Shown piece after piece: positions 1-8,768 of a stretch of 64,000 bases of DNA. The notes beneath the pieces were generated by a model. It searched no databases and was not told the origin of the DNA. It worked only from the letters and a program-made list of their open reading frames with translations. The translations under genes were made by a program, and so were the position numbers. The first letter of the stretch is position 1; every line of letters starts with the position of its first letter. The stretch is from Oscillospiraceae bacterium (GTDB lineage: Bacteria > Bacillota > Clostridia > Oscillospirales > Oscillospiraceae), in assembly GCA_017552325.1 (NCBI GenBank), contig JAFZQE010000051.1, positions 1-64,000 of the forward strand, given 5' to 3'.

Positions 1-240
1 CGAGAGGACCGGGATGGACAGACCTCTGGTGCACCAGTTGTCGTGCCAACGGCACAGCTGGGTAGCTACGTCTGGACGAGATAAACGCTGAAGGCATCTA
101 AGCGTGAAACTCCCCCTGAGATAAGATCTCCCATCCTTTATGGAGTAAGGGTCGAAGTAGACTACTTCGTTGATAGGCCGGCGGTGTAAGCGCAGTGATG
201 CGTTCAGCCTACCGGTACTAATAGCCCGAGGGCTTTACCT
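1..240 (+). rRNA. 23S ribosomal RNA, 3' end (partial)
   Basis: The first ~240 bases match the conserved end of domain VI of bacterial 23S rRNA. The stretch around 205-235 (CGGTACTAATAGCCCGAGGG) is the classic 3'-terminal helix region. The 5' part lies outside the window. The exact 3' end is an estimate from conserved sequence. The following spacer (241-404) carries no tRNA gene; it contains a Firmicutes-like TTCAGTTTTCAGGG stretch near 277-292. Confidence 0.95.
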
Positions 241-404
241 ACAATCTATGCAGGTTATTCCCTTGCTTTCCCCTCTGTTCAGTTTTCAGGGTACAGCCCT
301 GAGCTCCGCCCGGGGCCGGAAAACGGAACCGGAACGGAGGAAAAGAGAAAACGGAACGGCACGGAGGCCGAAAGGCAGACGAAAAAGGAAAGTTATCTCT
401 CATA

Positions 405-520
<116 letters not shown>

Positions 521-523
521 ACA

Positions 524-557
524 AAGCCCCTGCTCGAAAGAGCAGGGGCTTGTTTTT
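524..557. terminator. Rho-independent terminator after 5S rRNA
   Basis: Perfect 12-bp stem AAGCCCCTGCTC with a GAAA loop and the matching arm, followed by TTGTTTTTT. It ends the rRNA operon and abuts the stop codon of the convergent methyltransferase gene, so it may serve both strands. Confidence 0.93.
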
Positions 558-1324
558 TATTTCGTCGCCACGAACAGGCCGTATTCCTTCGGGATGGTCA
601 AAACCCCGTCCCGCATATGTGCCTCCAGCACGGAGCGAAGCGTTTCTCTCGGCAGCTTCTGCAGCTCAGACAGGCTTGAGAGAGACAGGATATAATCGAT
701 CAGATCGTCGAGGTCGGTGACGGCCAGCGCGTCCTTGTAGAGGAGGCGCTCAACGGAGGAAAAGAACGGCGTCAGCTGCGCTTCTCCGTTTTGCAGGGTA
801 AAAACGGTATTCATGCGGGCTTCGACCCGCTGCTCCGCGAACAGCCTGCCGATCCAGGCCATCATGCCGTTTTCTCCGTAGGTCGCGCAGTAAAAGCGGC
901 CGCCGTCTTTCAAAACGCGCCTGACTTCCCGGAGGCCTCGTGTCAGCTCCGGCACATGATAGAGCATCATGTTGGCGATCACGGCGTCGAAGCTGCCGTC
1001 AGGGAAGGGGATCTGCCGGATATCGATGAGCCGGAACTCGATCTCCGGGCAGGCGGACAGGGTTTTCCGGGCGCTTTCCAGCATGCCCGCGGAGCAGTCG
1101 GACAAGACGAAGCGTCCGCAGCGGCGGATCAGGTCCTCGTTTCCCCGCCACATGTCTCCCGTCCCGCCGCCGAGCTCCAGCACCGACATGCCCGGACGAA
1201 ACGCATAATGCGACGCGATCCAGTCCCCAAAGCCCTGCTTGTTGACGGAGTATTTGGCGTGAAGCGAGATCCTCGTATTCAGCTTGTCTGCGGTGCTATA
1301 TTGCGTTTGTACGATGTTTTCCAT
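557..1324 (-). CDS. Class I SAM-dependent methyltransferase
   Basis: 255 residues. Residues 46-57 carry the SAM-binding motif I (SVLELGGGTGDM), followed by an acidic strand end (VLSDCS) and the motif IV/post-IV segment FDAVIANMMLYHVPE, which are typical of the Methyltransf_11/25 fold. The substrate cannot be read from sequence; ubiquinone/menaquinone-type and small-molecule methyltransferases share this pattern. The start ATG lies 4 bases from the upstream trmO stop, so it is the last gene of the miaB-mutS-CPBP-trmO unit. It ends at the rRNA terminator. Confidence 0.85.
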   Translation of the reverse strand: MENIVQTQYSTADKLNTRISLHAKYSVNKQGFGDWIASHYAFRPGMSVLELGGGTGDMWRGNEDLIRRCGRFVLSDCSAGMLESARKTLSACPEIEFRLIDIRQIPFPDGSFDAVIANMMLYHVPELTRGLREVRRVLKDGGRFYCATYGENGMMAWIGRLFAEQRVEARMNTVFTLQNGEAQLTPFFSSVERLLYKDALAVTDLDDLIDYILSLSSLSELQKLPRETLRSVLEAHMRDGVLTIPKEYGLFVATK

Positions 1325-1328
1325 GCGG

Positions 1329-2024
1329 TCATCTTTCTCGTTTTTCCACGTCTTCCACCGTCAGCGTTCCGTTTTCCACACGAAACCGGACGTTCAGCCC
1401 GGCGAAGGCCAGGCCGTAGACGCGCGTGGGGTCATCCTGATAGCGCGGTCGGGGGTCGTTTTCCAGCACCCCGCGCAGCGCCGCTCTTTTTTCCTCGGGA
1501 ACGGCCTCTTCCGTGCCGGGTTCAAAAACGACCCGAAGCCGCGCCCCCGCGTCCGGGGCGAAGCCGGAGAGCGCCTCCGGCCGGCAGTCGGCGTAGGGGA
1601 TATAGGGCTTGATGTCGTAGATCGGCGTGCCGTCCATCAGGTCGGCGCCCGCGACGCGCAGCACCGGCCCCAGAACGGGATCCTGCTCCACGCCGAGAAG
1701 GCGCACGCAGCTCAGGCCCAGCGGATTCGGCCGGAAGGGCGAGCGCGTGGCGAAAACGCCCATGCGCACGTTCCCGCCGAGGCGCGGCGGCCGCACCGTC
1801 GGCGACCAGCCCTCGCGGACCGACTCGGAAAACTGCCAGATCAGCCAGAGATGCGAAAAGCCCTCGATCCCGCGCAGCGCGTCGGGATTGCGGAATTCCG
1901 GCTCGAACACGATCCGGCCCTCCAGCTCCTCCACCACGCCGGCCTGCCGCGGGATGCCGAACTTTTCGGGAAAATCGGTCCCGATGCGGGCGATCGCCCG
2001 CAGCTCCTGCGCCCCGCCGCTCAT
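1329..2024 (-). CDS. trmO: tRNA (t6A37) N6-methyltransferase TrmO/TsaA
   Basis: 231 residues. In the TrmO (TsaA, VirR-like beta-barrel) family the enzyme methylates N6 of the threonylcarbamoyl-adenosine at position 37 of some tRNAs, using SAM. Recognisable family blocks are the GIPRQ entry, GFSHLWLIWQFSE and the core GVFATRSPFRPNPLGLS (about residues 88-104), which forms the SAM pocket. DGTPIYDIKPYIPYAD follows. Its start overlaps the CPBP gene stop by 4 bases (ATGA), implying translational coupling. With miaB and miaA nearby, this makes a cluster of position-37 tRNA modification genes. Confidence 0.9.
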   Translation of the reverse strand: MSGGAQELRAIARIGTDFPEKFGIPRQAGVVEELEGRIVFEPEFRNPDALRGIEGFSHLWLIWQFSESVREGWSPTVRPPRLGGNVRMGVFATRSPFRPNPLGLSCVRLLGVEQDPVLGPVLRVAGADLMDGTPIYDIKPYIPYADCRPEALSGFAPDAGARLRVVFEPGTEEAVPEEKRAALRGVLENDPRPRYQDDPTRVYGLAFAGLNVRFRVENGTLTVEDVEKRER

Positions 2025-2740
2025 TGGAGGGTCACCAGCGCGTACATGGCGACGCCGTTGGTGAGCATGTGGAGGAAAATGCTGGCCCAGATGGAGTCGT
2101 TCTTTTCATAGACATAGGCGAGGGCGAGGGCGGGAGGGACGTACTGCAGGATGAAGACGAGCTGGATCGGGTCGTCCAGCGCCGCCTCAAACACGTGATA
2201 GAGCCCGAAGAGGAGGATGCTGCCCAGATAGGCCAGCACGCGGCTTTTCCGGCGCAGCAGGCCGAAGACGCCGGCGCGGAAAATGCTCTCCTCCACGATC
2301 GGAGCCAGGAAAACGGACATGGCGGCCGTGGGACCGATGTTGGAAACGGCCATTTCGCTGACGATCTCGTTATTTTCGTTCCCGGCGGTGATCTCTATGG
2401 CGTCCAGCAGCAGCGACACCAGGGTCTGGCCGAAGATGCTGAGGAGATAGGCGCCGATCACCATCAGCAGCGTGCGGAAGGGATGCTCCCAGATCGGGTC
2501 GAAATCGTCGCGGAAGAAGCGCCAGAGCACGACCAGCATGTAGAGCGCACCGATCCCGTAGAGCAGCACGTGGAGCGTCGTCGTGTAGTTGAGCAGGCCC
2601 TGCTCCGTCAGGATCGCCGAACCGGGAGGGATCAGACGGATCAGCAGCCAGGGCAGCACAAACAGGTGCACCGGCAGCCAGGCCAGCACCAGGATCGCCT
2701 GTCTGGCCGTGATGCGGCTGTTCATTTTCTGTGCCATCAT
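2021..2740 (-). CDS. CPBP-family intramembrane glutamic protease (CAAX/Abi type)
   Basis: 239 residues with about six to seven hydrophobic segments. The CPBP signature is present: motif 1 PIVEESIFRAGVFG (EExxxR) near residues 145-158, motif 2 LFGLYHVFEA and motif 3 HMLTNGVAMY. The family contains prenyl-protein endopeptidases and bacteriocin-immunity proteins; the substrate here is unknown. It overlaps mutS (ATGA) on one side and trmO (ATGA) on the other, so it is embedded in a co-translated operon. The link to DNA repair is probably only one of expression. Confidence 0.88.
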   Translation of the reverse strand: MMAQKMNSRITARQAILVLAWLPVHLFVLPWLLIRLIPPGSAILTEQGLLNYTTTLHVLLYGIGALYMLVVLWRFFRDDFDPIWEHPFRTLLMVIGAYLLSIFGQTLVSLLLDAIEITAGNENNEIVSEMAVSNIGPTAAMSVFLAPIVEESIFRAGVFGLLRRKSRVLAYLGSILLFGLYHVFEAALDDPIQLVFILQYVPPALALAYVYEKNDSIWASIFLHMLTNGVAMYALVTLQ

Positions 2741-5337
2741 GCCCTCGCTTTCTGCTGCAGCTCATAGAGCAGGTTCAGCGCCTCGATCGGAGAGAGGCTG
2801 TTGATATCGGTCTTCAGCAGGACGCGGCGCACCTCGTCGCTGCCCACGTCGGAGAGGCTGAGCTGGTCGGAGGGGCGGCCTGCGGGCGCGCCGGAAGCGG
2901 GCCCGGCCGTGTTCAGCTCCTTCAGATAGCCCTTGGCCTTGCCGATCACGCTGTCCGGCAGCCCCGCGAGCTTGGCGACCTCGATGCCGTAGCTCTCGTC
3001 GGCCGCGCCGGGCATGATCTTGCGCAGGAAGACCAGCGTGCCGCCCTGCTTTTTGGCGGTGATGTTGTAGTTGCGCACGCCGGGCAGCTGCCCCTCGAGC
3101 ACCGACAGCTCGTGGTAGTGCGTGGCGAACATCGTCTTCGCGCCGAGGCGGCGCTTGTCCGCGCAGTATTCCAGCACCGCGCGGGCGATGGCCATGCCGT
3201 CGAAGGTCGAGGTGCCGCGGCCGATCTCGTCGAGGATCAGCAGCGACGCGGCTGTGGCGTGTTTGAGGATGTCGGCCGTCTCGGTCATCTCCACCATGAA
3301 GGTGGACTGGCCGGAGGCGAGGTCGTCCGAGGCGCCGATGCGGGTAAAGATCCGGTCGACGATGCCGATCGTCGCGCTCTTGGCCGGGACGAAGGAACCG
3401 ATCTGCGCCATCAGCACGATCAGCGCGGTCTGGCGCATGTAGGTGGATTTGCCGGCCATGTTCGGGCCGGTGACGATGGCGACGCGGTTGTCGCGGTCGT
3501 CAAGGAGCGTGTCGTTCGGCACGAAGAGCACCTCGCGCAGGGTCTGCTCGACGACGGGGTGGCGGCCCTCGACGATGTGCAGCTGCCGGGAGGCGTCGAC
3601 CTCGGGCATCGTGTAGTTGTTTTTCACGGCGGTCTCTGCCAGGGCGCAGAAGACGTCCAGCCGCGCCACGGCCTCGGCGGCAGCCTGGATGCGCGTGACC
3701 TGCGCGGCCACGTAGTCGCGCAGCTCGCAGAAGACGCGGTATTCCAGCTCATTGATGCGCTCGCGCGCGCTCAGCAGGCTGTTTTCCAGCTCCTTGAGCT
3801 CCGGGGTGAAGTAGCGCTCGTTGGAGACGAGGGTCTGCTTGCGGATGTAGTCCTCCGGGACGTTTTCCAGGCCCGCCGAGCGCGGGATGTCGATGTAGTA
3901 GCCGAAGACCTTGTTGTAGCCGACCTTCAGCTTTTTGATGCCCGTCCGCTCGCGCTCGCGCGCCTCCAGCTCCTGGATCAGCCGCGAGCCGTTGTCGCGC
4001 ATGTCGCGCAGCGTGTCGAGCTCCGGCACGTAGCCGGGGCGCAGGAGCCCGCCTTCGCGCACCGAGAAGGGGGGATCGTCCAGCAGCGCGATGTCGATCT
4101 TCGAGAAAACGTCCCGCAGCTCGTCCATCGCGGCGATCGCCGTCAGCTCCGCCGAGCGGAAGGGCGCGAGCTGCTCCTTCAGCTTCGGCAGGGCCGCGCA
4201 GCAGCTGCACAGCGCGCGCAGGTCGCGCCCGCCCGCCGTGCCGTAGACGGCCCGGCCGACGAGACGCTGCATATCGGACACGCCGCGCAGGATCAGCATC
4301 AGCTCGCCCCGGCGCACGTGGTCGGCGGCAAGCTCCTGCACCGCGGCGAGGCGGCGGCGGATCGCCACGGCAGACAGCAGCGGCCGTTCGATCCAGGCGC
4401 GCAGCAGGCGGCTGCCCATCGGGGTCTTCGTCTTGTCCAGCACCCAGAGGAGGCTGCCGCGCTTTTCGCCGCTGCGCAGCGACTCGGTCAGCTCCAGGCT
4501 GCGGCGCGTGGTCCAGTCCAGCTCCATATAGCGTCCGCCCGCGAAGAGGTCGAGGCGGTTGATGTGCCCGAGGTCGAATTTCTGCGTCACGCGCAGATAA
4601 TCCAGCAGCGCGCCGACCGCGCAGACGGCGGCGGAATCCTCGCCCAGGCCGCTCTCGTCCACGTCGGCAAAGCCGAACTGGCGGCAGAGCAGCACCGAGC
4701 AGGGCATATAGTCAAACTGCATCCCGCTGATCTCCGGCATCGCGCTCAGGCGGCGGGAGAGGAAGTCGCGCAGCTCCTCACAGGCGTCCGCGCCCGGGGA
4801 GAGCAGGACCTCGCGCGGAGCGAAGCGGCCCAATTCGTTCAAAATATGGCTGAGCGCGTCGCTGTGAAAGCCGGCGCAGCAGAATTCGCCGGTGCTCAGG
4901 TCGCAGAAGGCGACGCCGCCGTCGCTCTGCCCGAGGAAGACGGAGGCGATGTAGTTGGAGCGGTTTTCCTCGAGCATCGAGCTCTCGGTGACGGTGCCGG
5001 GGGTGATGATGCGGATCACGTCGCGGGAGACCAGGCCCTTGGCCAGGGCCGGGTCCTCGGTCTGCTCGCAGATGGCGACCTTGTAGCCCTTGGCGATCAG
5101 CCGCGCGATATAGCCCTCGGCGCTGTGGTAGGGCACGCCGCACATCGGGGTGCGCTCGTCGGGATCCTCCACGCCGCGGTCCCGGGTCGTCAGGGCGAGA
5201 TCGAGCTCGCGCGAAGCGATCCGCGCATCGTCGTCGAACATCTCGTAAAAATCGCCCAGGCGGTAAAAGAGCAGGCAGTCCTGATAGTTCTGCTTGATCT
5301 CCCAATACTGCCGCTTCATCGGCGTTAGTTCTGCCAT
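2737..5337 (-). CDS. mutS: DNA mismatch repair protein MutS
   Basis: 866 residues, normal family length. It recognises mismatches and small loops as a dimer and uses ATP to signal MutL. Seen: the mismatch-wedge motif F30-Y31-E32 in GDFYEMF, the Walker A segment GPNMAGKSTYM and the ABC-type signature/Walker B segment LLILDEIGRGTSTFDG. I chose the ATG at 5337 (protein begins MAELTPM) because GGAG lies 8 bases upstream; an in-frame TTG at 5358 falls in repeat sequence. It is preceded by miaB after a heptamer repeat tract. mutL lies on the opposite strand beyond miaB. Confidence 0.98.
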   Translation of the reverse strand: MAELTPMKRQYWEIKQNYQDCLLFYRLGDFYEMFDDDARIASRELDLALTTRDRGVEDPDERTPMCGVPYHSAEGYIARLIAKGYKVAICEQTEDPALAKGLVSRDVIRIITPGTVTESSMLEENRSNYIASVFLGQSDGGVAFCDLSTGEFCCAGFHSDALSHILNELGRFAPREVLLSPGADACEELRDFLSRRLSAMPEISGMQFDYMPCSVLLCRQFGFADVDESGLGEDSAAVCAVGALLDYLRVTQKFDLGHINRLDLFAGGRYMELDWTTRRSLELTESLRSGEKRGSLLWVLDKTKTPMGSRLLRAWIERPLLSAVAIRRRLAAVQELAADHVRRGELMLILRGVSDMQRLVGRAVYGTAGGRDLRALCSCCAALPKLKEQLAPFRSAELTAIAAMDELRDVFSKIDIALLDDPPFSVREGGLLRPGYVPELDTLRDMRDNGSRLIQELEARERERTGIKKLKVGYNKVFGYYIDIPRSAGLENVPEDYIRKQTLVSNERYFTPELKELENSLLSARERINELEYRVFCELRDYVAAQVTRIQAAAEAVARLDVFCALAETAVKNNYTMPEVDASRQLHIVEGRHPVVEQTLREVLFVPNDTLLDDRDNRVAIVTGPNMAGKSTYMRQTALIVLMAQIGSFVPAKSATIGIVDRIFTRIGASDDLASGQSTFMVEMTETADILKHATAASLLILDEIGRGTSTFDGMAIARAVLEYCADKRRLGAKTMFATHYHELSVLEGQLPGVRNYNITAKKQGGTLVFLRKIMPGAADESYGIEVAKLAGLPDSVIGKAKGYLKELNTAGPASGAPAGRPSDQLSLSDVGSDEVRRVLLKTDINSLSPIEALNLLYELQQKARA

Positions 5338-5356
5338 ATCTCTGTCTCCGTTCTCC

Positions 5357-5386
5357 AAAAAACTAAAAACTGAAAACTAAAAACTC
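5357..5386 (-). repeat. Heptamer tract, TTTTTAG family (miaB end)
   Basis: On the minus strand about four 7-bp units AGTTTTT/AGTTTTC/AGTTTTT/AGTTTTT fill the whole miaB-mutS gap. The miaB stop TAG (5379-5377) is inside the first unit, and the protein ends Ser-Phe from AGT TTT. Confidence 0.85.
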
Positions 5387-6789
5387 AATTTACCATACAA
5401 TGCCCAGGTATTCCCGGCGGTAATGCGTACGTCCGCGAACTGCCCGATCAGCGCCGGGTCGCCCCTGAGGTGGACGAGGCGGCCGCCGTCGGTGCGGGAG
5501 GAGAGGTTGTATTCCTCGCGGCCGGTCTCGCCGTCGATCAGCACGCGCAGGGTCTGTCCCTCGTAGGCGGCGTGCTTTTCGGCCGAGATGCGGTTCGACA
5601 GCTCCGTCAGCGCGTCAAAATGCCGCTGCTTGTCAGCGCGGGTGAAGGGGTCGGGCATCGAGGCGGCGGGCGTGCCGACGCGCTTGGAATAGATGAAAGT
5701 GAACATCGCGTCGAAGCGAACCTCTTCGCAGAGCGCCAGCGTCGCGGCGAAGTCCTCCTCGGTCTCGCCGGGGAAGCCGACGATGATGTCGGTCGTCAGC
5801 ACGAGGTCGGGCATGTACTGCCGCGCGAGCGCGGCCTGGCGCAGGTATTTCGCGCTGTCGTAGCTGCGGTTCATGGCCTTCAGGATGCGGTCGCTGCCCG
5901 ACTGCACCGGCAGGTGCAGCTGATGGCAGCATTTTTCGCATTCCGCCATCGTTTTGAACAGCTTTTCGGTCGCGTCCTTCGGGTGGCTGGTCATGAAGCG
6001 GATGCGGAACTCGCCCGGGATGTCGTTGATCTGCCGGATCAGGTCGGCGAAATCGACGCCGATCCCCAGATCCTTTCCGTAGGAATTGACATTCTGCCCG
6101 AGCAGCGTGATATCCTTGTAGCCCGCCTCGACCAGGCCCCGCGCCTCTGCCAGGATGTCCTCCGGCAGACGGGAGCGCTCCCGTCCGCGCACGTAAGGCA
6201 CGATGCAGTAGGTGCAGAAGTTGTTGCAGCCGTACATGATCGAAAGCCAGGCCTTGACCCTGCCCTCGCGTTTGAGCGGGATGCCCTCGGCCACCGCGCC
6301 GTCGCTCCTGTCGGCAGCGAAGACGCGCCTGCGCCGGGTCTGCACGCGGTCCAGGAGCTCCGGAAAGCGCCAGAGCTCGTGCGGGCCGAAGACCAGATCG
6401 ACCACCGGATAGGACTTCTTGATCTTTTCGGCCATGTGGGGCTGCTGCACCATGCAGCCGCAGACCGCGACGATCTGCCCCGGCCGGGCTTTTTTCGAGT
6501 GGTTGAGTGCGCCGACATTGCCCAGCACGCGCATCTCGGCGTGCTCGCGCACGGCGCAGGTGTTGACGACGATCACGTCGGCCTGGAATTCGTCCTGCGT
6601 GAAGCCGTAGCCCATCTCGGCCAGATAGCCGCGCAGCTTTTCACTGTCGGCCTCGTTCTGCTGGCAGCCGTAGGTGTCCACCAGCGCGAGCGGGCGCTGC
6701 CCGTCGGCGGTAACGCGCTCGAAGATCCGCGCGCAGATCTCTTCCTGACGCCGGATCTCCGCGATGTCGATGACCTGTCGTTCTTTCAT
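5377..6789 (-). CDS. miaB: tRNA-2-methylthio-N6-dimethylallyladenosine synthase MiaB
   Basis: 470 residues. Radical-SAM methylthiotransferase that adds a methylthio group at C2 of i6A37 in tRNA, downstream of MiaA. The N-terminal MTTase domain has cluster cysteines C42, C78 and C112. The radical-SAM motif is C188, C192 and C195 in YGCNNFCTYCIVPYVRG. A C-terminal TRAM-like domain follows. The last two residues (Ser-Phe) and the stop come from a heptamer repeat. miaA lies 2 kb away on the other strand behind mutL. Confidence 0.97.
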   Translation of the reverse strand: MKERQVIDIAEIRRQEEICARIFERVTADGQRPLALVDTYGCQQNEADSEKLRGYLAEMGYGFTQDEFQADVIVVNTCAVREHAEMRVLGNVGALNHSKKARPGQIVAVCGCMVQQPHMAEKIKKSYPVVDLVFGPHELWRFPELLDRVQTRRRRVFAADRSDGAVAEGIPLKREGRVKAWLSIMYGCNNFCTYCIVPYVRGRERSRLPEDILAEARGLVEAGYKDITLLGQNVNSYGKDLGIGVDFADLIRQINDIPGEFRIRFMTSHPKDATEKLFKTMAECEKCCHQLHLPVQSGSDRILKAMNRSYDSAKYLRQAALARQYMPDLVLTTDIIVGFPGETEEDFAATLALCEEVRFDAMFTFIYSKRVGTPAASMPDPFTRADKQRHFDALTELSNRISAEKHAAYEGQTLRVLIDGETGREEYNLSSRTDGGRLVHLRGDPALIGQFADVRITAGNTWALYGKLSF

Positions 6790-6822
6790 GGCACTTCCTC
6801 AGAGCAAAGATTTTTACAGAAT

Positions 6823-6852
6823 ATTTTAGCATAAAAGCGGTGGAAGTTTCAA
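6823..6852 (-). promoter_or_regulatory. Promoter for miaB operon
   Basis: Minus strand TTGAAA, 18-base spacer, TAAAAT, about 34 bases before the miaB ATG. It lies back to back with the mutL promoter region. Confidence 0.55.
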
Positions 6853-6869
6853 CAGAAATCATGTATAAT
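6841..6869 (+). promoter_or_regulatory. Putative mutL promoter
   Basis: A perfect TATAAT at 6864-6869 lies 22 bases before the chosen mutL ATG. The -35 position reads TGGAAG, which is a poor match, so this call rests mainly on the -10 box. Confidence 0.45.
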
Positions 6870-6890
6870 GACTTGATTGGAAGTGATCGC

Positions 6891-8768
6891 ATGGCTTTGA
6901 TCCATATTCTCGACCCGCACGTGGCCGACATGATCGCCGCGGGCGAGGTCGTCGAGCGCCCGGCCTCCGTCGTCAAGGAGCTGACGGAGAACGCCTTCGA
7001 CGCCGGCGCGAAAAACATCACCGTCGAGCTGCGGGGCGGCGGCGCGACCTATATCCGCGTCACCGACGACGGCTGCGGCATGGCGCCGGAGGACGCGGGC
7101 GTGGCCTTTCTGCGTCATGCGACCAGCAAGCTGCGCGACGAGCGCGGGCTGGAGAGCATCGCGACGATGGGCTTCCGCGGCGAGGCGCTGGCGGCGATCA
7201 GCGCGGTGTCGCGCGTGGAGCTGACGACCCGCCGCCGCGGCGACGCCGAGGGGACCCGCGTGCTGCTCGAGGCCGGGGAGATCAAGGACATGCTGCCCGC
7301 CGGCTGCCCGGAGGGCACGACGATGATCGTGCGCGACCTCTTCTACAATACCCCGGCGCGCCTGAAATTCCTCAAATCCGACCGCAGCGAGGCCGCGGCC
7401 TGCGTGCTGACCGCGCTGCGCTGCGCGCTCGGGCGGCCGGAGATCTCGGTGCGCTGCCTGCGCGACGGGCAGGAGGAGTTCTTCTCCCCCGGCGACGGGC
7501 GGATCGAGTCCTGCGTCTACGCCCTGCTCGGCCGCGAGGCTGCCTCGAAGATGCTCGCCTGCGCCGGGGAAAACGGCGGCGTGAAGGTGACGGGCTATGT
7601 TTCCTCGCCCGCTGCCGGGCGCGGGAACCGGCGCGAGCAGTATTTCTACTGCAACGGCCGCTTCATCAAGTCCGCGCTGCTGCAGGCGGCGCTGGAGCAG
7701 GCCTATAAAAACACGCTCCTGACGGGGCGCTACCCCGCCTGCGCGCTGTATCTGGACATGAGCTGCGCCGCGGTGGACGTAAACGTCCACCCGGCCAAGA
7801 CCGAGGTCAAGTTCTCCGACGAGAAGACCGTGTTCGACGCGGTCTATTACGCGGCGCTCTCCGCACTCGCGGGCGAAGGGCGCAGCGCCGCGGTCGAGCC
7901 CTCGGCCGGGACGCGGCAGATGGCCGAGCCGAAAAAGGATTTTTACCGCACGATGACGGCGGAGGACTTCCGCAAAAGCGGCTACGCCGCCGCCCCCGCG
8001 CCGCGCCCCGCAGCGCCGGTTTCCGTCCCCGCCGCGCCGCGTCCGACTGCCCTGCGGGAGGAGCAGCTGCGCTTCGAGCTGCCGGTCCGCCCCGCAGAGA
8101 CGGTGAAAATGCCGGAAAAGCCCGAAACGGCAGGCATTTCGGCGCCCGCAGGCAGCAAAATTGTGGAAAACCCTGTTCAAAATGTTGAAAAGTTCGACCT
8201 GCCTGACCACAAGATAGTGGGTGAGGCGATGAAGACCTATCTGATCGTCGAGTGCGGCGAGGAGCTGATCCTGATCGACAAGCACGCCGCGCACGAGCGC
8301 ATGAACTTCGACCGCCTGCGCGCGCAGGAGCGGCATATCATGGCGCAGAGTCTGCTGGAGCCCGTGACCGTCCGCCCCGCGGCGGAGGACGCGGAGCTGC
8401 TGGAGCAGAACGGCGCCCTGCTTTCCGAGCTCGGCTTCGAGCTCGAGCCCTTCGGCGAGCGGGACTGGATCGTGCGCGCGCTGCCCGCCGACATGGACGC
8501 CGGCGAGATCGCCGGCGCGCTGGAGGAGATCTGCGAGAAGCTCCGCCGGGGCAGGAGCCTGGGCGAGAAGCAGGTCTGGGACGAGATCCTGCACACCGTG
8601 GCCTGCAAGGCGGCGATCAAGGCCGGCTGGGACACGACGCCGGAGGAGCTGGAGCGCATCGCGCAGGAGGTGCTGAGCGGCCGGGTGAAATACTGCCCGC
8701 ACGGGCGGCCAGTCGCGGTGAGGCTCAGCCGGAAGGATCTGGACAAGATGTTCAAGAGGATCGTATGA
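6891..8768 (+). CDS. mutL: DNA mismatch repair protein MutL (endonuclease type)
   Basis: 625 residues. The N-terminal GHKL ATPase shows IAAGEVVERP, ENAFDAGA and DDGCGM. A proline/alanine-rich linker spans roughly residues 340-430. The C-terminal domain has D463-K-H-A-A-H-E469 (DQHAx2Ex4E-like metal site), ACKAAIKA-type CKAAIKAG and C602-P-H-G-R-P, the set found in nicking MutL proteins of bacteria lacking MutH. The start at 6891 is preceded by GGAAGTG; the longer in-frame start at 6840 would read through the promoter. miaA begins in an ATGA overlap at its end. Confidence 0.96.
   Translation: MALIHILDPHVADMIAAGEVVERPASVVKELTENAFDAGAKNITVELRGGGATYIRVTDDGCGMAPEDAGVAFLRHATSKLRDERGLESIATMGFRGEALAAISAVSRVELTTRRRGDAEGTRVLLEAGEIKDMLPAGCPEGTTMIVRDLFYNTPARLKFLKSDRSEAAACVLTALRCALGRPEISVRCLRDGQEEFFSPGDGRIESCVYALLGREAASKMLACAGENGGVKVTGYVSSPAAGRGNRREQYFYCNGRFIKSALLQAALEQAYKNTLLTGRYPACALYLDMSCAAVDVNVHPAKTEVKFSDEKTVFDAVYYAALSALAGEGRSAAVEPSAGTRQMAEPKKDFYRTMTAEDFRKSGYAAAPAPRPAAPVSVPAAPRPTALREEQLRFELPVRPAETVKMPEKPETAGISAPAGSKIVENPVQNVEKFDLPDHKIVGEAMKTYLIVECGEELILIDKHAAHERMNFDRLRAQERHIMAQSLLEPVTVRPAAEDAELLEQNGALLSELGFELEPFGERDWIVRALPADMDAGEIAGALEEICEKLRRGRSLGEKQVWDEILHTVACKAAIKAGWDTTPEELERIAQEVLSGRVKYCPHGRPVAVRLSRKDLDKMFKRIV

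Noticed and set aside
2731..5328. 865-codon plus-strand frame opposite mutS
   Set aside because: High GC content removes stops on the complementary strand. The translation is Arg/Ala/Gly/His-rich with no family pattern, whereas the minus strand encodes complete MutS. The same reasoning removes the long frames opposite mutL, ileS, hflX, PBP2 and others.
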